A stretch of DNA of 64,000 nucleotides from Echinicola salinicaeni (lineage in GTDB: Bacteria > Bacteroidota > Bacteroidia > Cytophagales > Cyclobacteriaceae), in contig NZ_JACODZ010000007.1 of NCBI RefSeq assembly GCF_014280965.1, positions 186,001 through 250,000 on the forward strand. The letters run 5' to 3'. Positions 15,953 through 25,982 of this stretch are shown piece after piece (within the stretch, counting starts at the first letter, position 1; each line of letters begins with the position of its first letter). Made by a program: the position numbers and the translations under genes. The notes below the pieces were generated by a model, which made no database searches, had not been told where the DNA came from, and saw only the letters and a list, made by a program, of their open reading frames with translations.

Positions 15953-18121
15953 TCAAGTCAACTTATTCAATAAATACCTCACCTCTTTGGGGCTTTTGAT
16001 ATTATAATTGGCTTTGGTGTAACTATAACCTACCCGGATGCTATAGGAGCCCTTTGGCATGGCTTGGAAAGTATCCTCATCTGTCCAGTCATCACCTATT
16101 GCCAAAGTGAAATCATATTCATTTCCCTTCATAAAGCTGGTAGCAGCCCTGCCTTTATTGATATCAGGTCGTTTGATTTCAAGCACCATATTTCCTTCCA
16201 GAACCTGAAGATTATGCCCCCTGGCCATATACTTTAGGTGGCTGAACAGCTCTCTCATCCTTAGGTCACCTAGCCCGCTTTCTACTTTTCGATAATGCCA
16301 AACCAATGAATGGTGTTTTTCTTCAATAAAGGCCCCTGGAGTCCTTTGAACATAATATTCCATGACTGACCGGATATCCGGTTTCCAACTATCATCCACA
16401 TCGGCATAGGGTTCCCAGTCTTTTGCTCCATTGGTCTTCAGCCAAACACCATGCTCGGCAATAAGGTCCACTTTTTGACCTTTAAACCACTTCCCGAGCG
16501 TTTCCTTATCCCTACCACTTATAATCACTACTTGGGATTTCTTGGTCAGTTTTGCAACCAACTTCTTCAATTCCTCATCTGGATATGCATCCTCTGGTTT
16601 GCTCTTGAAACCCACCAAAGTACCATCGTAATCCAAGAATAAAATGGGCTTCTTGGCTTCCTGAAAATAATTATGCAGTTCATTCATCACCTCGGCATCT
16701 ACCTCCTTGGACTGTAAGTCCTGCTGCCTTTTCTTCACATAATCCAACCTTCCCATGAACACTTTTACCCACTGGAAAATATCATATCGCTGTATGGTAT
16801 CCTGCATGGAGGCAATCCTGTTCTTCTGCTCCTTCTCATCCATGGTAAGAGCCAATTTAATGGCATCGGAAACACCCTTATTATCATTAGGATTAACTAA
16901 TATGGCGTCCTGCAACTCTTTACTGGCACCTGCCATTTCGGACAAGATCAAAGTTCCTTTTTTATCGATTTTACTCGCTACAAATTCCTTACAAACCAGG
17001 TTCATACCATCCCTCAAAGGAGTTACCAAAGCAATATCTGACATGCTATAAAAAGCACTCAACTCCTCAAAAGGAAAACTTCTGTAGAAATAATGAATAG
17101 GTACCCAGTTTAAGGTGGAATAATCACTGTTAATCCTTCCCACCAAGGTGTCTATTTCCTCCTTAAGGTCTTTATATGATTTAACCTTAGCCCTGGAAGG
17201 CACCACTACCATGATCATGGACACCTTACCATGATAATCTGGATTCTCGGACAAGAACCTGTCAAACGCCTTGATCCTTTGTGGAATACCCTTGGAATAA
17301 TCCAGACGGTCAATGCTCAACAACAGCTTTTGATCGTCCAATACTCCTAGGAATTTTTTGGCTATATTCTTAGTCTTTCTGGATTTGGCAGACTGAGCAA
17401 ATTTCTCATAATCAATCCCCATTGGAAATGAATCGACATTGATCAACCTATTCTCCGCTTGTATATAACCACTTTCATTGGATAATCCCATTATTCTCCC
17501 TACAGCACTCAAAAAGTGTCTCATATCATCATAGGTGTGGAAACCAATCAAGTCAGCGCCACACATACCCGAAAGTATCTGACGCCTCCAAGGCAACATC
17601 CTGATCACCTCATAGGAGGGGAAGGGTATGTGTTGGAAGAATGCTATAGTCGCATTTGGCAATTTTTCTCTAAGCATTTGGGGCAAAAGCAATAATTGGT
17701 AATCGTGCACCCAAATCGTATCATCCGGATTGGCCTTTTTCAAAATGGCATCACAAAACTTTTCATTCACCCGCACATAGGCATCCCAATGATCCTCATC
17801 ATAGTTGATATTTTGTGTAAAATAGTGAAATGCTGGCCAAAGTGTTTCATTACTGAACCCTTCATAAAACTGCTCTATATCCTCACTGGTCAAGAACACA
17901 GGGGCCATTTTCAAATCATGCAATTCTATGATGATCTCAGCTCGTTGCTCGGGATCTTCCACATCATTTCCCGGCCATCCAATCCAAATATTCTCTCCTT
18001 CCTTGTAAATTGACCCTAGGCCTGTTGCTAGACCACCGGCGCTGGGTTTGAACTCAAATTTTCCATTCTTATGCCTCAAACTAACAGGCAACCTGTTCGA
18101 CACAATAATTGTTTTTCCCAT
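15953..18121 (-). CDS. otsAB: Bifunctional trehalose-6-phosphate synthase/phosphatase
   Basis: 722 residues. Residues 1 to about 470 are a GT20 trehalose-6-phosphate synthase: IIVSNRLPV, GGLATGL, WVHDYQLLLLPQMLR, FFQHIPFPSYE, SIDRLDYSKGIPQR and TPLRDGMNLVCKEF are the usual nucleotide-sugar and Glc-6-P contacts. From about residue 490 a HAD-type phosphatase begins with LFLDYDGTL (nucleophile Asp), followed by IISGRDKETL and the acidic GDDWTDEDTF. The single protein should therefore convert UDP-glucose and Glc-6-P to trehalose, a compatible solute. Such fusions are common in Bacteroidota. Both halves keep their catalytic motifs. The gene has its own terminator at 15886. Confidence 0.96.
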   Translation of the reverse strand: MGKTIIVSNRLPVSLRHKNGKFEFKPSAGGLATGLGSIYKEGENIWIGWPGNDVEDPEQRAEIIIELHDLKMAPVFLTSEDIEQFYEGFSNETLWPAFHYFTQNINYDEDHWDAYVRVNEKFCDAILKKANPDDTIWVHDYQLLLLPQMLREKLPNATIAFFQHIPFPSYEVIRMLPWRRQILSGMCGADLIGFHTYDDMRHFLSAVGRIMGLSNESGYIQAENRLINVDSFPMGIDYEKFAQSAKSRKTKNIAKKFLGVLDDQKLLLSIDRLDYSKGIPQRIKAFDRFLSENPDYHGKVSMIMVVVPSRAKVKSYKDLKEEIDTLVGRINSDYSTLNWVPIHYFYRSFPFEELSAFYSMSDIALVTPLRDGMNLVCKEFVASKIDKKGTLILSEMAGASKELQDAILVNPNDNKGVSDAIKLALTMDEKEQKNRIASMQDTIQRYDIFQWVKVFMGRLDYVKKRQQDLQSKEVDAEVMNELHNYFQEAKKPILFLDYDGTLVGFKSKPEDAYPDEELKKLVAKLTKKSQVVIISGRDKETLGKWFKGQKVDLIAEHGVWLKTNGAKDWEPYADVDDSWKPDIRSVMEYYVQRTPGAFIEEKHHSLVWHYRKVESGLGDLRMRELFSHLKYMARGHNLQVLEGNMVLEIKRPDINKGRAATSFMKGNEYDFTLAIGDDWTDEDTFQAMPKGSYSIRVGYSYTKANYNIKSPKEVRYLLNKLT

Positions 18122-18413
18122 AATTATTTAGTGATTTCTTTAAAAAGAAGAGAAGACTTTCTGTATTTTGATGTAAATATGATAAAATATCCGTCTAAAA
18201 TTTATATTTCAATTTACTAATAATTTAGCAAATAAAAAAGAATGCTGCTTACATTAGCCCGATATTAGCTATGTCAAACCCTTAGAAATGCTACGGATTT
18301 TCTCTTTTTTCAACATATAATTCCAGCCCCATTTTCTATGACAATTGGCGTCCTCTTTCTGGCAGATTCCAAAGATTAGGCTTAATTTAGATTCCCCAAA
18401 TCCAAGGAGCACT

Positions 18414-21400
18414 ATGTATATTATATTTGATACCGAGACCACAGGTTTACCCCGGGACTATAATGCCCCCATTACTGATCTTGACAACTGGCCAAGACTG
18501 GTTCAGTTGGCCTGGCAGCTACATGATGAAAAGGGTAAGCTCATCTCCAACCATAATTACATTGTAAAGCCAGAAGGTTTCACCATACCTTATAATGCAG
18601 AAAAGGTCCACGGAATTTCCACCGACAGGGCATTGAAGGAAGGACATGACCTCAAGGAAGTGCTTGAAATCTTCCATAAAGATGTTGACAGGGCTGAGTA
18701 CTTAGTAGGACACAATATCGGTTTTGATATCAATGTCTGTGGATCAGAATACCTTCGTGCTGATGTCCCCATGCAACTCATGGAGAAAAAGGAACTGGAC
18801 ACCAAGGACATCTCCACCGAGTTTTGTGCCATTCCTGGAGGCAGGGGAGGCAAATTCAAATGGCCTACACTTACTGAGCTACATCAAAAACTCTTTGGAG
18901 TAGGCTTCGAGGATGCCCACGATGCTGCCTATGATGTGGATGCCACAGCCAAATGTTTCTTTGGGCTGATTAGCGCAAATGTTCAATCTCCTGTTGAAGG
19001 GATTACTGTAGAGGAAGTAATATATGAGCCTCCAAAATTAGATGCGGCCAACTTTGCAGCAGCAAAGGATGAACAAAAACAGGCCGCCCAGGATGTTTTT
19101 AAACAGGCTAGAAAAGCAGATATACGTGACTTAGTGGACGTACCATTTAGTCACCTACATGTACATACCCAGTATTCTATTCTTCAGGCCACATCTGAAA
19201 TACCTGCTATGGTATCCCGGGCCAAAGAATTCAATATGCCAGCCATAGCCATGACTGACCATGGCAATATGATGGCCGCCTTCCATTTCGTAAGAGAGGC
19301 CATGGCCAATGATATCAAACCTATCGTTGGCTGTGAATTTAATATCTGTAAAAGTCACCAGGACAAGTCAAAAAAAGATGATGGCTTTCAGGCTGTACTT
19401 TTGGCTAAAAACAAGGCCGGTTACCATAATCTGGCTAAACTTGCTTCCTATGCCTATACACAAGGATTTTACTATGTACCTAGAATTGACAAAGAACTTT
19501 TGGTACAATATAAAGGTGATATTATTGCTACTACTGGAGGATTATGGGGAGAAATTCCATTTTTGATCCTCAACGTTGGTGAGACGCAAGCAGAGGAAGC
19601 CTTTGTATGGTGGAAGGAACAGTTTGGCGATGACTTCTATGTAGAACTGAATCGCCACGGAGTGCCAGAGGAAGAAAAGGTAAACGAAGTTTTATTACGC
19701 TTTGCCAACAAATACGATGTCAAGTATTTTGCTGCAAACAACACCTACTATAACACAAAAAATGATGCCAAGGCCCATGATATTTTACTTTGCGTTAAAG
19801 ATGGTGAAAAGGTAGACAAGCCTAAAAAATATATTGGAAAGAAAGGAAGGGAATTCCGCTACGGCTTCCCTAACGAAGAGTTCTATATAAAAACACCCGA
19901 AGAGATGAAAAAGCTCTTCGCTGATCTTCCTGAGGCCATTGAATGTACCAATGAGATCGTAGAAAAGATCGAAGTGTATAAACTGGCCAGAGAGGTATTG
20001 CTACCAAAATTTGATATACCAGAACGATTCCAGGATCCTCAGGATGATGAAGATGGTGGCAAAAGAGGGGAAAATGCTTATCTCCGCCATCTCACCTATG
20101 AGGGAGCTAAAAAGCGTTATCCAGAAATCACAGATAAAATCCGTGAAAGACTCGACTTTGAACTCTCTATTATTGCCAACACTGGTTACCCAGGCTACTT
20201 TCTAATTGTACAGGATTTCACTACCGCAGCTAGGGAAATGGGCGTTTCGGTCGGGCCAGGCAGGGGGTCTGCAGCCGGTTCTGCCGTAGCTTATTGCATT
20301 GGGATCACCAATGTGGACCCCATCATGTATGACCTCCTTTTTGAGAGATTCCTTAATCCGGATAGGGTATCACTTCCTGATATCGATATTGACTTTGATG
20401 ACCATGGTCGTCAGAAGGTAATCGATTATGTAATCGAAAAATATGGTGCCAATCAGGTAGCCCAGATCATCACTTATGGTACCATGGCTGCCAAGTCGGC
20501 CATTCGTGATACAGCCAGAGCCTTGGACCTACCCCTATCTGATGCGGACAGGTTGGCCAAGCTGGTACCGGACATCAAACTCAAAGCCTTATTTGGGCTG
20601 GCAAGTGACAGAGCTAAGCTATCAGACAAACTAAAAGGGAATTCTGAGAATATTGACAAAGCTTATGAATTGATCAATATTTCCAAGGGTGCTGATGATC
20701 TGGCCAAAACCATCAACCAGGCAAAGATTTTAGAAGGTTCCGTAAGAAATACCGGGATTCACGCCTGCGGTGTAATCATTACTCCTGATGATATCACCAA
20801 CTTTGTGCCAGTGGCCTTGGCCAAGGATTCGGACATGTACTGCACGCAGTTTGACAACTCCGTGGTAGAAAATGCAGGTCTACTTAAAATGGACTTCTTG
20901 GGGCTAAAGACCCTAACCCTAATCAAGGATGCGGTAAAGATCGTCAAAGAAAGGCATGGCATAGAACTGGACCCTGAAAACTTCCCCATTGATGATATGC
21001 CCACTTATGAGCTATTCCAAAGGGGAGAAACGGTCGGTATATTCCAGTATGAATCCGCGGGTATGCAAAAATACATGCGGGAACTTAAGCCAACGGTTTT
21101 TGCCGACTTGATCGCCATGAACGCCCTTTATCGTCCGGGACCTTTGGAATATATTCCAAGCTTTATTAGGAGGAAGCATGGGGAAGAGGAAATCTCCTAT
21201 GACTTGGACGATATGGAGGAATACCTTCAGGAAACCTATGGGATCACCGTTTACCAGGAACAGGTGATGCTACTTTCCCAAAAATTGGCTGGCTTCACCA
21301 AAGGTGAGGCCGATGTGCTTCGTAAAGCGATGGGTAAGAAGCTGAAGGATGTCTTGGACAAGATGAAACCTAAATTCGTCAACCAAGCTGCAGAAAAAGG

Positions 21401-22703
21401 GCATGACAAAACCAAACTAGAAAAAATATGGAAGGACTGGGAAGCCTTTGCCTCCTATGCCTTTAACAAATCCCACTCCACTTGTTATGCTTGGGTAGCC
21501 TATCAAACAGCCTACCTAAAAGCTCACTACCCTGCCGAATACATGGCTTCCGTATTGAGCAATAATATGAATGACATCACCCAGGTCACCTTTTTCATGG
21601 AAGAATGTAAGAGAATGGGAATCGAAGTATTAGGACCTGATGTCAATGAATCCAAAGAAGGCTTTACGGTAAACCAAGAAGGTCAAATTAGATTTGGTCT
21701 GGCAGCAATCAAAGGAGCAGGAGGAGCGGCTGTTCACTCAGTAATTGAAGAACGCGAAGAAAATGGACCATACAAAAACATCTTTGATTTTACCCAGAGA
21801 GTTAATCTAAGGGCTGTCAACAAAAAGACACTGGAATCCCTTGCCATGGCCGGTGGATTTGACTGCTTTCCTGATCACCATAGAAGACAGTATCTTGAAG
21901 GCCCAGAAAATGATGCTACCTTAATCGAAAAGGCAGTAAAATATGCCCAGAAAAAGGCCCAGGAAGCTGAAAGCTCACAAGTATCATTATTTGGTGGTGG
22001 ATCAGGAATGGAAGTTCCTATGCCAAGCATTACGCCTATTGAACCCTTCAGCCAACTCCAACAACTGAATATTGAAAAAGAGGTAGTCGGGTTATACATT
22101 TCCGGACATCCCTTAGATCAGTTCAAAGTGGAATTTGAGTCCTTCACGAACACGCCACTGTCTGAATTTGCCAATACTGATGCCCTAAAATCAAAAGGTG
22201 AAAACATTAAGGCAGCTGGAGTGGTTACATCCTTTGCGCACAGGACTACCAAAAACGGAAATCCTTTTGGTACTTTGACATTAGAGGACTATAACGGTGG
22301 TCATACCTTCTTTTTCTTTGGTGATGATTACGTCAAATTCAAAGAATACTTCATGACAGGCTGGTTCTTATATATCACAGGAAGTGTTCAAGGTAAAAGA
22401 TGGAATCCGGAAGACTTGGAATTCAAGGTGGGAAATATCATTTTGCTCAATGAGGTAAGAAGCAAGATGGTAAAAGGCATCAGAATAAATATAAACTTGG
22501 ATGACCTTACTTTAGATTTAATGGAAAAACTGGAATCCATCACCACTAAATATAAAGGAGAAGCCAAGTTGCATATCAATGTCACCGATGTAAAGGAAAG
22601 GATAGCTGTAGACCTTATGTCTACCAAATACACCATTGATCCTTCATTCGATATGATAAAAGAACTCGAGACTATCCCCGAGTTGAGTTATAAAATCATT
22701 TAA
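18414..22703 (+). CDS. dnaE: DNA polymerase III alpha subunit with N-terminal proofreading exonuclease
   Basis: 1429 residues from the ATG at 18414, chosen because AAGGAG lies six bases upstream and the exonuclease motif starts at once (MYIIFDTETTG). Residues 1-190 are a DnaQ-type 3'-5' exonuclease with all three Exo motifs: FDTETT, HNIGFDIN and HDAAYDVDAT. A PHP domain follows (HLHVHTQYS near 250), then the polymerase core with GPGRGSAAGS, the catalytic aspartates in PDIDIDFDDHG (near 660), and RPGPLEYIPSFIRRKHG. The C-terminal part has helix-hairpin-helix and OB-fold segments. It is the replicative polymerase with its proofreading activity in the same chain. There is no near partner gene; thioredoxin follows after 129 bp. 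Confidence 0.96.
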   Translation: MYIIFDTETTGLPRDYNAPITDLDNWPRLVQLAWQLHDEKGKLISNHNYIVKPEGFTIPYNAEKVHGISTDRALKEGHDLKEVLEIFHKDVDRAEYLVGHNIGFDINVCGSEYLRADVPMQLMEKKELDTKDISTEFCAIPGGRGGKFKWPTLTELHQKLFGVGFEDAHDAAYDVDATAKCFFGLISANVQSPVEGITVEEVIYEPPKLDAANFAAAKDEQKQAAQDVFKQARKADIRDLVDVPFSHLHVHTQYSILQATSEIPAMVSRAKEFNMPAIAMTDHGNMMAAFHFVREAMANDIKPIVGCEFNICKSHQDKSKKDDGFQAVLLAKNKAGYHNLAKLASYAYTQGFYYVPRIDKELLVQYKGDIIATTGGLWGEIPFLILNVGETQAEEAFVWWKEQFGDDFYVELNRHGVPEEEKVNEVLLRFANKYDVKYFAANNTYYNTKNDAKAHDILLCVKDGEKVDKPKKYIGKKGREFRYGFPNEEFYIKTPEEMKKLFADLPEAIECTNEIVEKIEVYKLAREVLLPKFDIPERFQDPQDDEDGGKRGENAYLRHLTYEGAKKRYPEITDKIRERLDFELSIIANTGYPGYFLIVQDFTTAAREMGVSVGPGRGSAAGSAVAYCIGITNVDPIMYDLLFERFLNPDRVSLPDIDIDFDDHGRQKVIDYVIEKYGANQVAQIITYGTMAAKSAIRDTARALDLPLSDADRLAKLVPDIKLKALFGLASDRAKLSDKLKGNSENIDKAYELINISKGADDLAKTINQAKILEGSVRNTGIHACGVIITPDDITNFVPVALAKDSDMYCTQFDNSVVENAGLLKMDFLGLKTLTLIKDAVKIVKERHGIELDPENFPIDDMPTYELFQRGETVGIFQYESAGMQKYMRELKPTVFADLIAMNALYRPGPLEYIPSFIRRKHGEEEISYDLDDMEEYLQETYGITVYQEQVMLLSQKLAGFTKGEADVLRKAMGKKLKDVLDKMKPKFVNQAAEKGHDKTKLEKIWKDWEAFASYAFNKSHSTCYAWVAYQTAYLKAHYPAEYMASVLSNNMNDITQVTFFMEECKRMGIEVLGPDVNESKEGFTVNQEGQIRFGLAAIKGAGGAAVHSVIEEREENGPYKNIFDFTQRVNLRAVNKKTLESLAMAGGFDCFPDHHRRQYLEGPENDATLIEKAVKYAQKKAQEAESSQVSLFGGGSGMEVPMPSITPIEPFSQLQQLNIEKEVVGLYISGHPLDQFKVEFESFTNTPLSEFANTDALKSKGENIKAAGVVTSFAHRTTKNGNPFGTLTLEDYNGGHTFFFFGDDYVKFKEYFMTGWFLYITGSVQGKRWNPEDLEFKVGNIILLNEVRSKMVKGIRININLDDLTLDLMEKLESITTKYKGEAKLHINVTDVKERIAVDLMSTKYTIDPSFDMIKELETIPELSYKII

Positions 22704-22794
22704 AAAATATTGCATTTCAGGGCTCTAAAAGGCACTTTTGAGAAATATTTTCATCAAAGCGGAACTAAAAGAATCCTAAAATACTTTAGAATAC

Positions 22795-22802
22795 TATATT
22801 TG
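22795..22802 (+). promoter_or_regulatory. Candidate -7 element for trxA
   Basis: TATATTTG matches the Bacteroidota TAnnTTTG -7 consensus and lies 30 bp upstream of the trxA start. No convincing -33 TTG was found at the usual distance, so this is tentative. Confidence 0.35.
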
Positions 22803-22832
22803 AAATCAGAAAAACTATAAACACACAATATA

Positions 22833-23153
22833 ATGGCAAAAGCAATTGAAATTACAGACGCTAACTTTGAAGAAATCATCAATTCTGACCAACCAATCCT
22901 AGTGGATTTTTGGGCTGAATGGTGTGGACCATGTAAAATGATTGGACCAGTAGTAGAAGAAATTGCTGGTGAGTATGATGGAAAAGCTGTAGTAGGAAAA
23001 GTAGATGTTGATTCTAACCCTGGTGTAGCATCTAAGTTCGGAATTAGAAGTATTCCTACCTTATTATTCTTCAAAAATGGTGAAATTGTAGACAAGCAAG
23101 TAGGCGCTGTACCTAAAGCTGTCCTATCTCAAAAACTTGAAGCACAAATATAA
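22833..23153 (+). CDS. trxA: Thioredoxin
   Basis: 106 residues, the standard thioredoxin length, with the redox site WCGPCK (C31 and C34), FWAEWCGPCKMIGPVVEEIA context, the cis-proline loop RSIPTLLFFKNG and the C-terminal helix. No signal peptide, so it is the cytoplasmic general disulfide reductase serving ribonucleotide reductase, peroxiredoxins and similar partners. It appears transcribed alone, with its own candidate promoter and the strong terminator at 23164. Confidence 0.97.
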   Translation: MAKAIEITDANFEEIINSDQPILVDFWAEWCGPCKMIGPVVEEIAGEYDGKAVVGKVDVDSNPGVASKFGIRSIPTLLFFKNGEIVDKQVGAVPKAVLSQKLEAQI

Positions 23154-23163
23154 TTTGTCATAT

Positions 23164-23202
23164 AAAACAAAAAAGGCTCCTGAATGGAGCCTTTTTTGTT
23201 TT
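23164..23202. terminator. Bidirectional terminator between trxA and the DUF502 gene
   Basis: Perfect 17-bp arms (23164-23180 and 23186-23202) with GGCTCC at the GC core and A/T tracts outside, so it works for both converging genes. The right arm overlaps the stop codon of the minus-strand gene. Confidence 0.92.
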
Positions 23203-23764
23203 AATCCTTTTTAATAAGTTCAGACACACCGCCGGAAACAATAAATTTCATAACATCTGCACTATTGGCATTTTCCAATATTCGAACATTTTTACGCGGC
23301 ACTAAAAAACAATTACCACTGAAATTATAAGAATGGGGCAAATAAATAGCCACCAGATCTTCTTCACCAATAATGCCTAAGTCATCCTGAGTAATAAAAC
23401 CTAATCGACTAATTGTATCTGATAGCTGAACAATCACAGGAGTATTGAATTTTTTCTTATCTCCCACAAAGGCAGACATCAAATCCTTAATACTTGTGTA
23501 TATAATATTTACCAAAGGAATCTTGAAAAGTCCCCTTTCCAATAACTCAAAAATAGGTTTGGTAATAAATATATTCGCTAAATAACCAATAAAGGTAATC
23601 ATGGCAAATACAATCAAAATACCCAAACCAGGAACAGGAATAGGCAAAAGATTGTCTAGAAATTTAACGATTTGAAAAATGATATATACCGTAAGTGCCA
23701 AAGGCGCTACAAAAAGCAATCCTTTCAGAAAATAATTCAATATTCGTTTAGAAGTAAATGACAT
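23201..23764 (-). CDS. DUF502 family inner-membrane protein
   Basis: 187 residues from the ATG at 23764. Two N-terminal membrane helices (FLKGLLFVAPLALTVYIIF and GLGILIVFAMITFIGYLA) are followed by the DUF502 signature region (ELLERGLFKIPLVNIIYTSIKDLMSAF) and a soluble beta-rich tail (GFITQDDLG, VAIYLPHSYNFSGN). The family is widespread in bacteria and plants (COV-like proteins) but has no settled function in bacteria. It is convergent with trxA and shares its terminator. Upstream lies the nqr terminator, so it is a separate unit. Confidence 0.85.
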   Translation of the reverse strand: MSFTSKRILNYFLKGLLFVAPLALTVYIIFQIVKFLDNLLPIPVPGLGILIVFAMITFIGYLANIFITKPIFELLERGLFKIPLVNIIYTSIKDLMSAFVGDKKKFNTPVIVQLSDTISRLGFITQDDLGIIGEEDLVAIYLPHSYNFSGNCFLVPRKNVRILENANSADVMKFIVSGGVSELIKKD

Positions 23765-23831
23765 ATTATACAAGGTTTATGGTATGATAACAGCAATAAA
23801 AACTATGCCTGAATAAATAAAAACCAAAAAA

Positions 23832-23859
23832 AAGCCCTGTCGAATTTTCGACAGGGCTT
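23832..23859 (-). terminator. Intrinsic terminator of the nqr operon
   Basis: Perfect 13-bp stem (23832-23844 with 23847-23859) whose minus-strand 3' side runs into eight or more T. It lies 19 bp after the nqrE stop, showing that the operon ends there. Confidence 0.92.
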
Positions 23860-23877
23860 AAATATATTGCTGATTGA

Positions 23878-24489
23878 TTAAAGATCGATCCCCATAAAGG
23901 ACATAAAAGCGATACCCATCAATCCAGTAATCAACATAGTGATACCAAGACCTTTTAGACCATTCGGCACATTTGAATACTTCAATTTCTCTCTGATAGC
24001 AGCCAAAGCAATAATGGCCAATAACCAACCAATACCAGAACCAAAGCCGTATACGGTAGCCTCAGCTAAAGTATAGTCTCTTTGGGCCATAAAAAGAGAC
24101 CCACCTAGGATCGCACAGTTTACAGCAATCAAAGGAAGGAAAATACCCAAAGCACCATAAAGAGCAGGTGCAAATTTCTCTACAATCATTTCTACCAACT
24201 GTACCATTGCGGCAATGATGGCAATAAACATGATAAACCTCAAGAAAGTAAGATCTATCGTCGCGAATGATTCACCCAAGAAAGATAAAGCTCCTTCTTT
24301 AAGTACAAATTCATTCAAAAGCCAGTTCAAAGGAACAGTAATGGTCAATACGAAGATAACCGCTGCACCTAGACCTAAGGCTGTATCTACTTTTTTAGAA
24401 ACGGCCAAGAAAGAGCACATCCCTAAAAAGTAAGCAAATACCATATTGTCAATAAAGATTGACCGGATTCCTAAGCTAAATAATTCCAT
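23878..24489 (-). CDS. nqrE: Na+-translocating NADH:quinone reductase subunit E
   Basis: 203 residues with six hydrophobic helices and the NqrE/RnfA fold. [24 protein letters not shown] and [21 protein letters not shown] contain the conserved cysteines that hold the intramembrane iron centre shared with NqrD. It is an inner-membrane subunit of the respiratory sodium pump. Last gene of the nqrABCDE operon, 13 bp after nqrD, with a terminator directly behind it in the place where nqrF is usually found. Confidence 0.95.
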   Translation of the reverse strand: MELFSLGIRSIFIDNMVFAYFLGMCSFLAVSKKVDTALGLGAAVIFVLTITVPLNWLLNEFVLKEGALSFLGESFATIDLTFLRFIMFIAIIAAMVQLVEMIVEKFAPALYGALGIFLPLIAVNCAILGGSLFMAQRDYTLAEATVYGFGSGIGWLLAIIALAAIREKLKYSNVPNGLKGLGITMLITGLMGIAFMSFMGIDL

Positions 24490-24502
24490 TTCTTAGCAAT
24501 TT

Positions 24503-25186
24503 TTAATGTTCAACATAACCTGTTTTGGTACGCTGTACCCAGATGATCAAGCCTAGGATAATAAAGGCTCCTACAGGACTCACCATCAAACCGTTGGTAG
24601 CTAAAGAGAAGTCTTCTCCAAACAATGAAGAAACCGTATCAAATACAGGTATACCGAAAACGGTTCCTGATCCCCATAGCTCACGGAAGAAGGCTACTGC
24701 CAAAATAATCCAAGAATAACCAAGGGCACTACCAAAACCATCTAGAATGGAATCATAAGGTTTATTTCCCATTGCAAAGGCCTCAAGACGACCCATCACA
24801 ATACAGTTGGTAATGATCAAACCTACGAATACCGAGAGTTCTTTATACATATCGTAAGCAAAAGCTTTCAATACCTCGTTTACCAAGGTAACCAAAGTTG
24901 CTACTACGGCCAACTGCACGATAATCCTAACACGGGTAGGAATTGTATTTCTCATGATAGAGATGGTCAGATTGGCCATCACGATAACGAAAACCACAGA
25001 AAGCGCCATTACAAAAGTAGGCTTCATCTGTGTAGTTACAGCTAGTGCCGAACAGATACCCAATACCTGTATGGTAATCGGGTTATCATCTACCAAAGGA
25101 TCATTGATCAGTTTTTTTCTTCGCTTGGAAAGAAGCGCCTCAGCGGGCTTTTTAACTTCTACCTTTTCTGCTGTTTCTGTGCTCAT
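24503..25186 (-). CDS. nqrD: Na+-translocating NADH:quinone reductase subunit D
   Basis: 227 residues, six hydrophobic helices, homologous to NqrE but inverted in topology. The conserved cysteine segments are VLGICSALAVTTQ and ITNCIVMGRLEAFAM. The N-terminus has a 25-residue charged extension before LLSKRRKKLINDPL. Integral membrane subunit of Na+-NQR. Lies 46 bp after nqrC and 13 bp before nqrE. Confidence 0.95.
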   Translation of the reverse strand: MSTETAEKVEVKKPAEALLSKRRKKLINDPLVDDNPITIQVLGICSALAVTTQMKPTFVMALSVVFVIVMANLTISIMRNTIPTRVRIIVQLAVVATLVTLVNEVLKAFAYDMYKELSVFVGLIITNCIVMGRLEAFAMGNKPYDSILDGFGSALGYSWIILAVAFFRELWGSGTVFGIPVFDTVSSLFGEDFSLATNGLMVSPVGAFIILGLIIWVQRTKTGYVEH

Positions 25187-25232
25187 TTCAATAAATGTTG
25201 AGACGTTCTACAATATTTTTAAAACTGACTGA

Positions 25233-25982
25233 TTAAGAATTACCCTTTACCTTTTTAAGGTAAGATTCGTAGGCACTCAAATAGTTGGTCAGCATATTAT
25301 TTACACCTTTTGCGGTAAGGGTTGCTCCAGACAATCCATCCACCATATGAGGGTTAGAAGAATAGTCTTTTCCTTCACCTTTTTGCATTTCCACAGCAAC
25401 AAGATCTCCAGACTCATTATAGATCTCTTTTCCTTGGAAACGACCCTGAACATCTTTGGTAGTGATTCTAGCTCCCAAACCTGGCGTTTCACCTGCGTGA
25501 GAGAAAGTAACCCCTTCAATGGTATTCAAATCAGTTTGCAAGGCCAAATAGCCCCAAATAGAATCCCAAAGTCCTGCACCAAATACCGGAAGGATATAAG
25601 AAAGCACTTTGTCTTCATTTCCTTCTTCGTGGAAGATATATACAGGATAAAGTCGCTCTTCAGCAGGCTTTTTGTAATTCTTAGCGATATCAACAGCCTC
25701 CGCAGTAATGGCTACTCCATCTTGCTCAGAAACTTCTTCACCATTGATATTAACTACTTTAGAGGAGATGGTATTTTCATAGTATGCCCTGATCTCCTTT
25801 GGCTTCATGGCCGCAATTTTCTCTGCATCCACTACAGCGCCTAAAATTTGCTTTTTGGTATCCAAGGCTTCAGCTTCCTTCTGAATTGGTCCTAACAATT
25901 CAGAAGTACCTGATAATAAAAAGCCAAGTACCACGGTAAGGATTACCGAAAACGTGATAATATATGTATTAGACTGTTGCAC
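25233..25982 (-). CDS. nqrC: Na+-translocating NADH:quinone reductase subunit C
   Basis: 249 residues: one N-terminal membrane helix (YIITFSVILTVVLGFLLSG) and a periplasmic FMN-binding domain. The flavinylation motif DGLSGATLT is present, with T221 the expected site of covalent FMN attachment by ApbE (not encoded in the window). The segment FSHAGETPGLGARIT is the usual family block. The start overlaps the end of nqrB by 14 bp, suggesting coupled translation. Confidence 0.95.
   Translation of the reverse strand: MQQSNTYIITFSVILTVVLGFLLSGTSELLGPIQKEAEALDTKKQILGAVVDAEKIAAMKPKEIRAYYENTISSKVVNINGEEVSEQDGVAITAEAVDIAKNYKKPAEERLYPVYIFHEEGNEDKVLSYILPVFGAGLWDSIWGYLALQTDLNTIEGVTFSHAGETPGLGARITTKDVQGRFQGKEIYNESGDLVAVEMQKGEGKDYSSNPHMVDGLSGATLTAKGVNNMLTNYLSAYESYLKKVKGNS

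Noticed and set aside
18345-18413. Upstream extension of dnaE by 23 codons
   Set aside because: The ATG at 18414 has AAGGAG six bases upstream and begins directly with the Exo I motif.
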